This document shows, one piece after another, positions 35,124-43,390 of a stretch of 64,000 nt of DNA. The notes under the pieces were generated by a model, which did not search any database, was not told the DNA's origin, and saw only the letters and a list, made by a program, of their open reading frames with translations. How positions within the stretch are numbered: the first letter of the stretch is position 1; every line of letters starts with the position of its first letter. The stretch comes from Algoriphagus ornithinivorans (GTDB lineage Bacteria > Bacteroidota > Bacteroidia > Cytophagales > Cyclobacteriaceae), in assembly GCF_900115305.1 (NCBI RefSeq), contig NZ_FOVW01000005.1, forward strand, positions 62,001 through 126,000. Reading direction: 5' to 3'. A program made the position numbers and the translations under genes.

Positions 35124-35163
35124 AAAATCCTACGATAGGACTTCGGAATTGCAAATTCCGAAG
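35124..35163. repeat. REP-like palindromes, right side of the RAYT gene
   Basis: The AAATCCTACGATAGGACTTC unit recurs in the same orientation as the left copy. It continues directly into CTTCGGAATT-GCA-AATTCCGAAG (35141-35163), the same hairpin type as at 34513-34535 with the loop in reverse complement. Confidence 0.75.
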
Positions 35164-35284
35164 AACCGAAAAAGCCGAAGATTTTTGAGAGCATTGAAAA
35201 ACAAAATCTGATTACTTGGCTTATTCTCAGTGGAGTTTATACAAAACCCTGAACCAATCTGTCTTAATACTTGTATTTTCGAAT

Positions 35285-37522
35285 ATGAAAATTCTTTTCA
35301 CCCTACTTATCGCTCTTAGCGCCAGTTTCTCAATAGCCCAAACTCAATTTACTGTTCAGGATGCAGATACTCAGAAACCCTTAGAAAACGTACTCATTAG
35401 AGTAAACGATAAGAGCTTTTTTTCTGATAAAGACGGAAAAGTCGATATTCCCGGCTCTGAACCAATTACTGCTCTGTTTTTTTTAGAAGGCTATGAAACT
35501 ATTCAGGGGAATTTTCAGCCTGGATCTTATACCCTGCGTCTCAAATCCCTTTCCTATTCTTTATCGGATTTTACTGTTACGGCTTTTGAAACAGAAAGAC
35601 CTCTTTTGAAACAGTCAGCAGCAATCAGTTTGATAGGGGAACAGGACTTTAGCCGATTTAATGAGACCTCCATTGTCAATTCCTTTAATACCAAACCGGG
35701 AATCCGAATTGAAGAACGTGCGCCTGCTTCATACAGGGTGTCGATTCGGGGAAGTTCTCTCAGAGCTCCTTTTGGTGTTCGGAATGTTAAAATTTACTGG
35801 AATGAAGTTCCTTTCACGGCACCTGATGGAACTACTGCTTTGAATTTGTTAGACCTCAGTAATATCCGAACTGCAGAAGTGATCAAAGGTCCTTCTGGTA
35901 GTATTTACGGTGCGGGAAACGGTGGCGTAATCAACCTTAAAAGTGCAGCTGATCCCAAAGGAGGATTGGTTTCAGCAGAATATGGCGGAGGATCTTTTGG
36001 ATTAAATAGAAGCAGGATTGCGATTTCCCAACAAGTGGGAAAGGGAGGCTTTGAAGCTTCCTTGGTGAAGCAAAAACTAGATGGGTATAGAGAGCACTCT
36101 GCTATGGACCGAACCGTCTTTCAGCTGGGAGGATTTATGCCTGTTTCCCAAAAGCAGGAGCTAAGAACTCAATTATTGGTTTCTGATTTGGATTATCAAA
36201 TCCCCGGGGCATTAAATGCACAGCAACTAGCCGAGGACCCTAGACAAGCAAGACCTGGGTCTGTCAACCAAAATAGCTCTATTGCTCAGAAGTCAGTATT
36301 TGCCTCATTGGGACATTTATATAGATTTTCTGAAAAGGCCCAGAATAATACTACACTTTATCTCACTACTAACGATTTTGAAAATCCTTTTATTCTGGAT
36401 TATAAAAAGGAATTAGGCTTCGGATACGGAGGTAGAACGAGATTTACCTTTGACTGGAACTTGGCTGGAAAGCCATTCAGAATAATAGCTGGTGGAGAAT
36501 ATCAAACAGCTTTGACAGATGCCCAGAATTTTGGAAACAGAAATGGCCTAGCTGATACAGTGCGCTTTGCAGACAAACTGAAAGCCACCCAAGGCTTTCT
36601 GTTCCAGCAAGCCGAGTGGGAGCCTACAGAAAAAATCTTGCTGACTCTTGGTCTTAGCCAAAATTTTTCCTCTTTTGAAATAGACAGACAAATCAATGCT
36701 TCTGGCGGACCAACGGGCCTACAAACCCGGACTTTTGATCCTATTTTGATTCCCAGATTAGCAGCTAACTATTCCATCAATCCCTATTCCTCAATTTTTG
36801 GTAGTATCAGTAGTGGATTTTCTCCTCCAACTATAGACGAGGTAAGGACTAATGAAGGCAGCTTGAATTTAGATTTGGAGGCTGAAAGAGGAGTCAATTA
36901 TGAGTTGGGTTACAGATTGGGGAAAAGTCGCCTGAATGTAGATGTGACAGCCTTTTATTTCAACCTGAATGAAACTATCACCACATTCACAAATGCACAG
37001 GGAGTAGTTCTCTTCAGAAATTCCGGCTCGACTGACCAAAAAGGAATTGAAGCTGCTATCGATTATGTATTTATTCAGCAAGCAGTGGGCTTTTTTAGAA
37101 ACTTTAAAGCAGGAACAGCCTTCACAGGACATTATTTTCAATTCAAAGATTATGAGCAAAGAGGAAATGACTTTTCAGGAAATGACCTGACTGGAGTTGC
37201 ACCAAATAACCTGGTTAGTAAATTGGATTTTCGGTTTGCAGGAGGTTTTTACTTGAATTTTACCCATCAGTTTACTGACGAAATTCCACTCAATGACGCT
37301 AATACCGTTTACCAAGATGCCTACAACTTGGTCAATACAAGGTTGGGAATTATTCAAAATTTGGGAAAAAGAACCGTGATTGAATTGTATGCCGGGGTAG
37401 ATAATCTTTTGAATGAAAGTTACTCTTTGGGAAATGACCTCAATCCATTTGGGGGAAGATTCTACCAGCCCGCTCCCACAAGAAATTATTACGGTGGACT
37501 TAAAGCCTCTTTCCGTTATTAG
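35285..37522 (+). CDS. TonB-dependent outer-membrane receptor
   Basis: 745 residues from the ATG at 35285. Signal MKILFTLLIALSASFSIAQ, an N-terminal carboxypeptidase-regulatory-like beta-sandwich (residues about 20-90), a plug domain (ETSIVNSFNTKPGIRIEERAPASYRVSIRGSS... to GPSGSIYGAGNGGVINL) and a 22-strand-type barrel ending in YGGLKASFRY. It imports a ligand too large for porins using TonB energy. It is not a SusC type, since it is short and has no SusD partner. A siderophore, vitamin or metal complex is the likely ligand. Its stop overlaps the convergent Rieske gene. Confidence 0.9.
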   Translation: MKILFTLLIALSASFSIAQTQFTVQDADTQKPLENVLIRVNDKSFFSDKDGKVDIPGSEPITALFFLEGYETIQGNFQPGSYTLRLKSLSYSLSDFTVTAFETERPLLKQSAAISLIGEQDFSRFNETSIVNSFNTKPGIRIEERAPASYRVSIRGSSLRAPFGVRNVKIYWNEVPFTAPDGTTALNLLDLSNIRTAEVIKGPSGSIYGAGNGGVINLKSAADPKGGLVSAEYGGGSFGLNRSRIAISQQVGKGGFEASLVKQKLDGYREHSAMDRTVFQLGGFMPVSQKQELRTQLLVSDLDYQIPGALNAQQLAEDPRQARPGSVNQNSSIAQKSVFASLGHLYRFSEKAQNNTTLYLTTNDFENPFILDYKKELGFGYGGRTRFTFDWNLAGKPFRIIAGGEYQTALTDAQNFGNRNGLADTVRFADKLKATQGFLFQQAEWEPTEKILLTLGLSQNFSSFEIDRQINASGGPTGLQTRTFDPILIPRLAANYSINPYSSIFGSISSGFSPPTIDEVRTNEGSLNLDLEAERGVNYELGYRLGKSRLNVDVTAFYFNLNETITTFTNAQGVVLFRNSGSTDQKGIEAAIDYVFIQQAVGFFRNFKAGTAFTGHYFQFKDYEQRGNDFSGNDLTGVAPNNLVSKLDFRFAGGFYLNFTHQFTDEIPLNDANTVYQDAYNLVNTRLGIIQNLGKRTVIELYAGVDNLLNESYSLGNDLNPFGGRFYQPAPTRNYYGGLKASFRY

Positions 37523-37848
37523 GAGTCTGGAACTGTAATTTTCAAGCCATCTTCAGTCAATATTGCAGGGAACACTTCCAAATCTCGGCAGTATCCTGCT
37601 TTTACCTGCCCAGTTTTCAAATCGAATCTGTACTGGTGTAAGGGGCAGATAATCTCACCCTGACCATTAATATTCGCCTGAAGCAGGGAGGCTCCTCTAT
37701 GAGGACAAGAGTTTTCAAATGCATAAAACTCCATTCCTACGCGCATAACACCAAGAATTTTTTCTCCCAAAGCAACCCTTTTAATGACTCGCTCCGGAAA
37801 AAGTGAAATCACCTGATCTTGAGAGTTCCCAACTGTAAATTCCTTCAT
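37519..37848 (-). CDS. Small Rieske [2Fe-2S] protein (NirD/ferredoxin type)
   Basis: 109 residues. The cluster ligands are C48-P-H50 and C68-P-L-H71 in SCPHRGASLL and ICPLHQYRFDL, the standard Rieske spacing. No signal or extra domain is seen, so it is probably a cytoplasmic electron carrier or a small subunit like NirD. It is tail-to-tail with the receptor gene, with a four-base overlap (37519-37522). The partner enzyme is not adjacent. Confidence 0.88.
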   Translation of the reverse strand: MKEFTVGNSQDQVISLFPERVIKRVALGEKILGVMRVGMEFYAFENSCPHRGASLLQANINGQGEIICPLHQYRFDLKTGQVKAGYCRDLEVFPAILTEDGLKITVPDS

Positions 37849-37972
37849 AGAAAATGTTTATGCATAAAACGACTCCATTTTACCAATCAAAAAGTAAAGA
37901 TTGGTTTTTATTGAATTGTTTTGGAATTTCAGTGAAAGAACTAATCAAATTTAGAAGCACAACGTATGTTTT

Positions 37973-37980
37973 TAAGTTTG
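37973..37980 (+). promoter_or_regulatory. Possible -7 element of the duplicated-domain protein
   Basis: TAAGTTTG fits TAnnTTTG. A transcript from about 37987 supports the ATG at 38020 over the one at 37966. No clear -33 element is visible. Confidence 0.35.
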
Positions 37981-38019
37981 AATACAGCTCTAAACAGTTT
38001 GGCTAAAATTATAAACCCT

Positions 38020-38766
38020 ATGAAAAAGTTTCTCCTATTACCTCTGCTTATGCTTTTCGGAACGGGCTATGCTCAATCAATTGAAGGAGCTTGGAAAATG
38101 ACCCATCAAAATGGTCAGCCTGTTGAAGATGTGGAATACATTAAAATTTATCAGGACGATTACTTCGCCTTTGGTGCAAAAAAGATTTCAGATAATCATT
38201 TCATTGGAGCAGGAGGAGGTCCTTTCGAATTGAATGGAGGTAGTTATATAGAAGTTTTGGATTTCTTTACGCTAGATCCATTTCAAGTGGGAACAGTCAA
38301 TAAGTATAAACTGGACTGGGTAGACGGTAAAATTGTGATCAGTTCAGAAATCAACGGCAATATGCTGGTTGAAATCTGGGAAAGAGTGTCTGATGCAGAA
38401 GATGATCTCACCGGAAACTGGGTAATTACAGGAAGAAAAAGAGGAGAAGAAATCTCCAGAAATACTCCTGGAGCGAGAAGAACCATCAAAATACTCTCTG
38501 GCGGCAGATTTCAGTGGGTCGCATTTAATTCAGAAACAAAGGAATTCTCTGGTTCTGGAGGCGGTACATATACAGCCAAAGACGGGAAATACATTGAAAA
38601 TATTACGTTTTTTTCAAGAGATGACTCCAGAGTTGGAGCAAGCTTAAGTTTCGATTATGAAGTGATCGACGGAGAGTGGCATCACAGCGGACTTAGCTCC
38701 ACCGGCAATCCAATCTATGAAATTTGGACTCCCTATGCGATCGGATATCCGGGACCGAAGATGTAA
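38020..38766 (+). CDS. Secreted protein with two tandem lipocalin-like domains
   Basis: 248 residues from the ATG at 38020. The signal MKKFLLLPLLMLFGTGYAQ is followed by two copies of about 110 residues. Copy one runs from SIEGAWKMTHQNG to VEIWERVS; copy two from DLTGNWVITGRKRG to YEIWTPY. Matching segments are YFAFGAKK / FQWVAFNS, FIGAGGGPFELNGGSYIEVLDFFTLDPFQVG / FSGSGGGTYTAKDGKYIENITFFSRDDSRVG and the final EIW. The fold looks like a lipocalin-like beta-barrel. Function unknown. Confidence 0.72.
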   Translation: MKKFLLLPLLMLFGTGYAQSIEGAWKMTHQNGQPVEDVEYIKIYQDDYFAFGAKKISDNHFIGAGGGPFELNGGSYIEVLDFFTLDPFQVGTVNKYKLDWVDGKIVISSEINGNMLVEIWERVSDAEDDLTGNWVITGRKRGEEISRNTPGARRTIKILSGGRFQWVAFNSETKEFSGSGGGTYTAKDGKYIENITFFSRDDSRVGASLSFDYEVIDGEWHHSGLSSTGNPIYEIWTPYAIGYPGPKM

Positions 38767-38904
38767 AGCCTGAAATATTAATTCTGAAAGCTGAAAATCT
38801 ATCAACATGAAATAAATACCTTTTTTTCAGGTTAAACAGCTTTGGGTTCTATTCCAAGGCAAGCCAAAAGGAATTAGTTTTTTAATTAGCTAATTTTTAA
38901 TCTT

Positions 38905-39282
38905 ATGCATGAAAATGAGATAACTTTTATCGTCAGGGGTGCGATTTTTAAGGTTTACAATACTCTGGGACCGGGTCTACTTGAATCCAGCTATGAGGCT
39001 GCTTTGGGATATGAGTTGGTGAAGTCTGGATTAAACGTGGAGCATCAAGTGGGGCTTCCGATGGTATATGAAGAACTCAAGCTGGAAGTTGGATACCGTA
39101 TTGATTTACTAGTCGAAAAAAAAGTAATTGTAGAAATAAAATCCCTGGAAAACCTTCATGAGGTTCACCATAAACAAATCCTTACTTACTTGAGACTCTC
39201 AGGTATAAAAGTGGGCTTATTGGTTAATTTCAATACACTTCAAATCGATAAAGAGATTCACAGAAAAGTAAATAATTTTTAA
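38905..39282 (+). CDS. GxxExxY protein (PD-(D/E)XK-like), copy 1
   Basis: 125 residues, the usual length. The name motif is G24-L-L-E27-S-S-Y30 in LGPGLLESSYE. Nuclease-like residues D67 (YRIDLLVE) and E77-I-K79 (VIVEIKS) fit the PD-(D/E)XK fold. The function of the family is not established. Nine bases after the stop begins a 112-base imperfect hairpin repeat, and a second copy follows. A paralogue at 43988-44365 also has a hairpin repeat at its 3' end. Confidence 0.85.
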   Translation: MHENEITFIVRGAIFKVYNTLGPGLLESSYEAALGYELVKSGLNVEHQVGLPMVYEELKLEVGYRIDLLVEKKVIVEIKSLENLHEVHHKQILTYLRLSGIKVGLLVNFNTLQIDKEIHRKVNNF

Positions 39283-39290
39283 TTCTTTTT

Positions 39291-39402
39291 TTCCCGCAGA
39301 TTCACACAGAAAAATTCGCAGATTAACGCTGATTTAAAGAAGAATTAAGGATCATTCGAAGCCTTTGGATCTGCGAAAACAATCAGCGTAGATCTGCGGG
39401 AA
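39291..39402. repeat. CGCAGA-type hairpin repeat, copy 1
   Basis: Outer arms TTCCCGCAGAT (39291-39301) and ATCTGCGGGAA (39392-39402), inner arms TTCGCAGAT (39315-39323) and ATCTGCGAA (39369-39377). It is a direct repeat of the element at 39504-39624, with near-identical sequence. Confidence 0.85.
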
Positions 39403-39503
39403 ATAAAACTTTAATCTAATTTATCCTTTGATACCCTCCTTCCATTTCCAATTAACCCGATATCAAAAATCTAAAGAGTGTAAAAAGTTTTCAATTTCAT
39501 CTC

Positions 39504-39624
39504 TCCCGCAGATTCACACAGAAAAATTCGCAGATTAACGCTGATTTAAAATAGAATTAAGGGTTATTCGAAGCCTTTGGATCTGCGAAAATCTGCGAAA
39601 ACAATCAGCGTAGATCTGCGGGAA
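39504..39624. repeat. CGCAGA-type hairpin repeat, copy 2
   Basis: The same element as 39291-39402, 213 bases further on, with arms TCCCGCAGAT (39504-39513) and ATCTGCGGGA (39614-39623). It differs by a few bases and by a 10-base tandem duplication (ATCTGCGAAA twice) inside the right inner arm. The stretch 39403-39503 between the copies holds nothing recognisable. Confidence 0.85.
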
Positions 39625-39636
39625 ATGTAAAGCATA

Positions 39637-39662
39637 AAAAAGGAGCCTTTCAGCTCCTTTTC
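39637..39662 (-). terminator. Terminator of the cysteine desulfurase gene
   Basis: AAAGGAGC/GCTCCTTT stem with a 6-base loop. T-runs lie on both strands and it sits three bases beyond the stop at 39665. Confidence 0.8.
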
Positions 39663-39664
39663 TT

Positions 39665-40807
39665 TTATACTTCCACAGCGTATAGCTCTTTTAGCTTCCC
39701 GATTGTATAATCAACCTCTTCTATCGTATTAAATCTGCTGAAAGAAAATCTCACAGAATCTCTTTCCGGATTATGATTCAAAGCTCTTAGCACGTGGGAT
39801 CCAACAGTTGCTCCAGAACTGCAAGCAGAACCTCCCGAAGCAGAGATTCCTTCCAGATCCAAATTGAACAACAACATCCCCGCATTTGCCTCTGAAGGAG
39901 GAAGACTTACATTCAAAACTGTATACAAGGAATTTTCCAAATCAGCAGACATTCCATTGAATTCTACTCCCGGAATTTCTGCGTTTAGTTTTTCTATAAA
40001 ATGCTTCTTCAGCGCTTTGATATGAGCCTCGTGCCCTGCCATATCCTCATAAGCAATTTCAAGCGCCTTTGCGATCCCAATGATTCCAATGACATTTTCA
40101 GTTCCCCCTCTCATGTTCCGCTCCTGAGCTCCTCCATGAATAAAAGGATGAATTTTCTTATCCTTTCTTACATATAAAAATCCAGAGCCTTTAGGTCCAT
40201 GAAATTTATGCCCGCCAGCTACTAAGGCATCGATTGGCAGACTCTTCAAATCATGTACATAATGACCCATAGTCTGTACAGTATCAGAATGGAAAAAGGC
40301 ACCGTACTCTCTCGCCAAAGAGCCAATTTTATTCAAATCATTCAAATTACCAATTTCATTATTGGCATGCATCAATGAAATTAGACTATTTGGATTGGCT
40401 TTGAGCAAGGCTTCCAACTGATCCAAATCAACCTCACCTCGCTCATTGACATCCAATTTGCTGAGTTGAATATGTCCTTTTTGCTCACAAACTTCCAAAG
40501 TATGAAGTACCGCATGATGCTCTACAGGAGAGGTGATCGCATGCTTGATCCCATGAGTTTCGATGCCACAAACCAAAGCCGTATTGTCCGCCTCGGTACC
40601 CCCTGAAGTAAAGAATATTTCTGCTGGTGAAGTATTTAGCAATTCCGCTACCTTCTTTCTTGATTTCTCAATTGCGGAACGAACTTCCCTTCCATGGCTA
40701 TGAACCGAGGAGGGGTTTCCGTAATGGTTTTTCATAAAAGGAAGCATGGCTTCGATCACACGATCGTCCATTGCTGTGGTGGCGGCATTGTCGAAATAAA
40801 CCTTCAT
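39665..40807 (-). CDS. Cysteine desulfurase (IscS/NifS family)
   Basis: 380 residues. It takes sulfur from cysteine for Fe-S clusters or tRNA thiolation, with PLP bound to K201 (AGGHKFHGPKG) and the persulfide cysteine C329 in SASGGSACSSGA. FDNAATTAMD, SPVEHHAVLHTLE and FHSDTVQTMGHY are typical. The short C-terminal loop fits group I (IscS/NifS). It starts 24 bases after the hexomutase stop, suggesting one transcript. No iscU or other Fe-S gene adjoins. Confidence 0.93.
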   Translation of the reverse strand: MKVYFDNAATTAMDDRVIEAMLPFMKNHYGNPSSVHSHGREVRSAIEKSRKKVAELLNTSPAEIFFTSGGTEADNTALVCGIETHGIKHAITSPVEHHAVLHTLEVCEQKGHIQLSKLDVNERGEVDLDQLEALLKANPNSLISLMHANNEIGNLNDLNKIGSLAREYGAFFHSDTVQTMGHYVHDLKSLPIDALVAGGHKFHGPKGSGFLYVRKDKKIHPFIHGGAQERNMRGGTENVIGIIGIAKALEIAYEDMAGHEAHIKALKKHFIEKLNAEIPGVEFNGMSADLENSLYTVLNVSLPPSEANAGMLLFNLDLEGISASGGSACSSGATVGSHVLRALNHNPERDSVRFSFSRFNTIEEVDYTIGKLKELYAVEV

Positions 40808-40831
40808 CTCTTCAGGGTTGGGTGGGTATTA

Positions 40832-42226
40832 TCAAATCAAAGAAGCACTTACTACCTCTTTAATATCTTGCATAATTTTCTTGGCTAAATGCTCAGCAGT
40901 AGCCTCAGAGTCCGATTCAGAGTAGATTCTAATGATAGGCTCCGTATTGGATTTTCTCAAGTGAACCCATTCTTTATCAAACTCGATTTTTACTCCATCT
41001 ATATCATTGATCGGCTGCTTTTTGTACTTATCCTTAATCTCCACTAGGATTCTATCCACATCGATCTCAGGAGTCAGCTCAATCTTATTTTTCGAAATAT
41101 AATAATTCGGGTAAGATGCTCTTAATCTGGAAATTGTTTTTCCGAAATTGGCCAAGTGAGTTAGGAACAAACCTATACCTACTAAAGCATCTCTTCCATA
41201 GTGAGAGGTTGGATAAATAATTCCTCCATTTCCCTCTCCACCAATGACTGCTTCAGACTCTTTCATCTGATTTACCACATTGACTTCTCCTACGGCAGCA
41301 GCAGTATAACTTCCTCCTCTTTTTTCAGTCACATCTCGCAACGCACGGGTAGAAGAAAGATTAGAAACGGTATTCCCAGGGGTTTTGGAAAGCACGTAAT
41401 CAGCTATTGCCACTAAGGTATATTCTTCTCCAAATGGCGATCCATCCTCATTGATGAAAGCAAGTCTGTCCACATCTGGATCAACTACAATTCCCAAATC
41501 AAAACTTCCCTTTTCCAATTTTTGAGAAATATCCCGAAGGTTTTCCGGCAAAGGTTCTGGATTATGTGGGAAATGGCCGTCTGGATTACAAAACATTTCT
41601 TCTATTGTCTCAACTCCCAGTGCTCTAAGCAACTTAGGCACAGCTATACCTCCAGTGGAATTAACTGCATCCACCACAATTTTGAAATTTCTGGCTTTAA
41701 TTGCCTCCACATCCACTAATTCCAAGTCCAAAACATGCTGGATATGTCGATCGATGTAATCGTCGATTTGGGTGTAAGCTCCTAACTTCTTGACTTCAGC
41801 AAATGAAAAATCCTCATTTTCTGCTTTTTCAAGGATATCTTTCCCTTCTGCATCTGAGATAAATTCTCCTTTTGAATTCAACAGTTTAAGAGCATTCCAT
41901 TGAATTGGATTATGACTTGCTGTCAGGATAATACCTCCACCTGCTTTTTCCAAAGGAACAGCAAACTCTACTGTGGGAGTTGTGCTCAAGCCCAGATCTA
42001 TGACATGGATTCCCAATCCTTGTAAGGTTGCAGATACCAATCTGGAAATCATATCTCCAGAAAGTCTTGCATCTCGGCCAATTACTACCTTGGCATTTCC
42101 GGTTTTTTCCAAAACCCAAGCACCATAGGCTGAAGTAAACTTGACCACATCAATGGGAGTAAGACCCTCTCCTGCTTTTCCTCCGATAGTACCTCTGATA
42201 CCAGAGATTGATTTAATTAATGACAC
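40832..42226 (-). CDS. glmM: Phosphoglucosamine/phosphohexomutase (GlmM-like)
   Basis: 464 residues of the alpha-D-phosphohexomutase family. The phosphoserine loop is TASHNPIQWNALKLLN, metal-binding DPDVDRLAF, sugar loop GEGNGGIIYP and the C-terminal phosphate site RKSNTEPIIRIYSES. The N-terminus LIKSISGIRGTIGG matches Bacteroidota enzymes annotated as GlmM, which make glucosamine-1-phosphate for cell-wall precursors, but phosphomannomutase activity is possible. The start codon is GTG (42224-42226). Confidence 0.88.
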   Translation of the reverse strand: MSLIKSISGIRGTIGGKAGEGLTPIDVVKFTSAYGAWVLEKTGNAKVVIGRDARLSGDMISRLVSATLQGLGIHVIDLGLSTTPTVEFAVPLEKAGGGIILTASHNPIQWNALKLLNSKGEFISDAEGKDILEKAENEDFSFAEVKKLGAYTQIDDYIDRHIQHVLDLELVDVEAIKARNFKIVVDAVNSTGGIAVPKLLRALGVETIEEMFCNPDGHFPHNPEPLPENLRDISQKLEKGSFDLGIVVDPDVDRLAFINEDGSPFGEEYTLVAIADYVLSKTPGNTVSNLSSTRALRDVTEKRGGSYTAAAVGEVNVVNQMKESEAVIGGEGNGGIIYPTSHYGRDALVGIGLFLTHLANFGKTISRLRASYPNYYISKNKIELTPEIDVDRILVEIKDKYKKQPINDIDGVKIEFDKEWVHLRKSNTEPIIRIYSESDSEATAEHLAKKIMQDIKEVVSASLI

Positions 42227-42251
42227 GTACAGAAATTGGTTTAGTACAACT

Positions 42252-42277
42252 TAAAAAAGCCCTGCGTTGGCAGGGGC
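42252..42277 (-). terminator. Terminator of the 76-aa gene
   Basis: A GC-rich stem of about seven pairs (GCCCTGC with GCAGGGGC, one bulge). On the - strand it is followed by TTTTTT. It lies between the small gene's stop and glmM. Confidence 0.65.
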
Positions 42278-42283
42278 AATAAT

Positions 42284-42514
42284 TTATTTGAATTTAGCGA
42301 GAACTTTATCCACTTCATTGTCAGGATTACCGCAGCTGCTGTTGGCGTCTACGGTTTTTCCGCAATAAGAACAGGTTTCTCCATCCTTGTTCAGATAGGG
42401 GTTTTGAGAGGCACAAGTGCCTTTAAATTCTCCGTTTTTCAGGAAAATGAGCCTTACAGACATCAAAACGAAGAATAATGCCACGAAGCCCAGTGTTATT
42501 AATACAGTTGTCAT
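42284..42514 (-). CDS. Small membrane protein with a cysteine cluster
   Basis: 76 residues. An N-terminal membrane helix (VLITLGFVALFFVLMSVRLIFL) is followed by a tail with four cysteines (GTCASQNPYL, ETCSYCGKTVD, SSCGNPDNE), which could bind a metal. Similar short proteins occur in Bacteroidota as 'membrane or secreted protein'. Function unknown. A promoter at 42531-42565 and a terminator frame it as its own transcript. Confidence 0.72.
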   Translation of the reverse strand: MTTVLITLGFVALFFVLMSVRLIFLKNGEFKGTCASQNPYLNKDGETCSYCGKTVDANSSCGNPDNEVDKVLAKFK

Positions 42515-42520
42515 AACGGA

Positions 42521-42538
42521 TAAATTTGCGCAAATTTA
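42521..42538. promoter_or_regulatory. Palindrome with -7 elements on both strands
   Basis: TAAATTTGCGCAAATTTA is a perfect 18-base palindrome. It supplies TAAATTTG, a TAnnTTTG box, on each strand between the divergent small membrane protein gene and mazG. Only the leftward box has a -33 partner. Confidence 0.5.
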
Positions 42539-42565
42539 AAGCTTTACTTCGAAAACGACCACAAA
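42531..42565 (-). promoter_or_regulatory. Promoter of the 76-aa membrane protein gene
   Basis: On the - strand TTTG (42562-42565) is followed after 23 bases by TAAATTTG (42531-42538). The spacer is at the long end of the accepted range. The predicted start near 42525 leaves an 11-base leader. Confidence 0.5.
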
Positions 42566-42586
42566 TCAAACTTAGTTTCCCAAATC

Positions 42587-43390
42587 ATGTCGAATTTGAG
42601 TACTCGGGCTGAGCAACTTGCAGCCTTCGACCGACTATTAACCATCATGGATGAGCTTAGAGCTCAGTGTCCATGGGATAAAAAACAGACTACAGAAAGC
42701 CTGAGGCATTTGACTATTGAGGAGACTTTCGAGCTTTCTGATGCGATATTAGAAGGTAATTCTGAAGAAATCAAAAAAGAATTAGGTGACTTACTGTTAC
42801 ATATTGTTTTTTATGCCAAGATCGGCTCTGAGGAAGGGAACTTCGATATCTCTTCTTTGACTCATTCTCTTTGCGAAAAATTGATTAGGAGACACCCTCA
42901 CATCTATGGGGATACCCAAGCAAATGATGCAGATACAGTCAGTCAAAACTGGGAAAAAATCAAGCTTCAGGAAAAAGGAAATAAATCTGTCCTAGGGGGA
43001 GTTCCCAAATCATTACCTGCACTGATCAAAGCTATGAGGATCCAGGAAAAAGCAAGAGGCGTTGGATTTGACTGGGAGGAAAAACATCAGGTTTGGGAAA
43101 AGGTAGAAGAGGAAATGCAGGAATTTAAGGAAGAATTCAATGCAGCGGCTGAAGAAGAAATAGACAAGGAAAAAGCGACAGGAGAGTTTGGAGATCTGCT
43201 GTTTTCATTAATCAATTATGCACGCTTCATTGACATCAATCCTGAAGAGGCCTTGGAACGCACCAATCTGAAATTTATCAAGCGCTTTCAGTATTTGGAA
43301 AATGCGGCTAAAGAATCTGGTAAAAACCTTTCTGAAATGACCTTGGCAGAAATGGATGTGTATTGGAATGAAGCTAAGGGGAAAGGGTAA
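42587..43390 (+). CDS. mazG: Nucleoside triphosphate pyrophosphohydrolase MazG
   Basis: 267 residues with two MazG domains. The first has CPWDKKQTTESLRHLTIEETFELSDAI and KKELGDLLLHIVFYAKI, the second KVEEEMQEFKEE and GEFGDLLFSLINYARF, with the metal-binding E-x-x-E-D pattern in each. It hydrolyses (d)NTPs to monophosphates, clearing abnormal nucleotides or adjusting alarmone levels. Length is typical for the full two-domain enzyme. It is divergent from the small membrane protein. Confidence 0.93.
   Translation: MSNLSTRAEQLAAFDRLLTIMDELRAQCPWDKKQTTESLRHLTIEETFELSDAILEGNSEEIKKELGDLLLHIVFYAKIGSEEGNFDISSLTHSLCEKLIRRHPHIYGDTQANDADTVSQNWEKIKLQEKGNKSVLGGVPKSLPALIKAMRIQEKARGVGFDWEEKHQVWEKVEEEMQEFKEEFNAAAEEEIDKEKATGEFGDLLFSLINYARFIDINPEEALERTNLKFIKRFQYLENAAKESGKNLSEMTLAEMDVYWNEAKGKG

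Larger units (their letters stand above)
34483..35163. mobile_element. RAYT-REP unit (transposase with flanking hairpins)
   Basis: The transposase gene and its two flanking hairpin groups form a 681-base unit between the fucosidase and receptor genes. It has the structure of a domesticated or REPIN-type element rather than an insertion sequence with terminal inverted repeats. Confidence 0.65.

Noticed and set aside
35099..35194. 32-codon N-terminal extension of the RAYT gene
   Set aside because: It would translate through the REP-like hairpins, and RAYT proteins start near the MAFSYQ position.
35285..37522. SusC-type receptor of a polysaccharide utilisation locus with the nearby fucosidase
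   Set aside because: The receptor is short (745 aa), there is no SusD partner, and the RAYT unit separates it from the fucosidase on the other strand.
39291..39624. Two direct repeats considered as a CRISPR array
   Set aside because: Only two copies of more than 100 bases, each itself a hairpin, with no regular short repeats and no cas genes.
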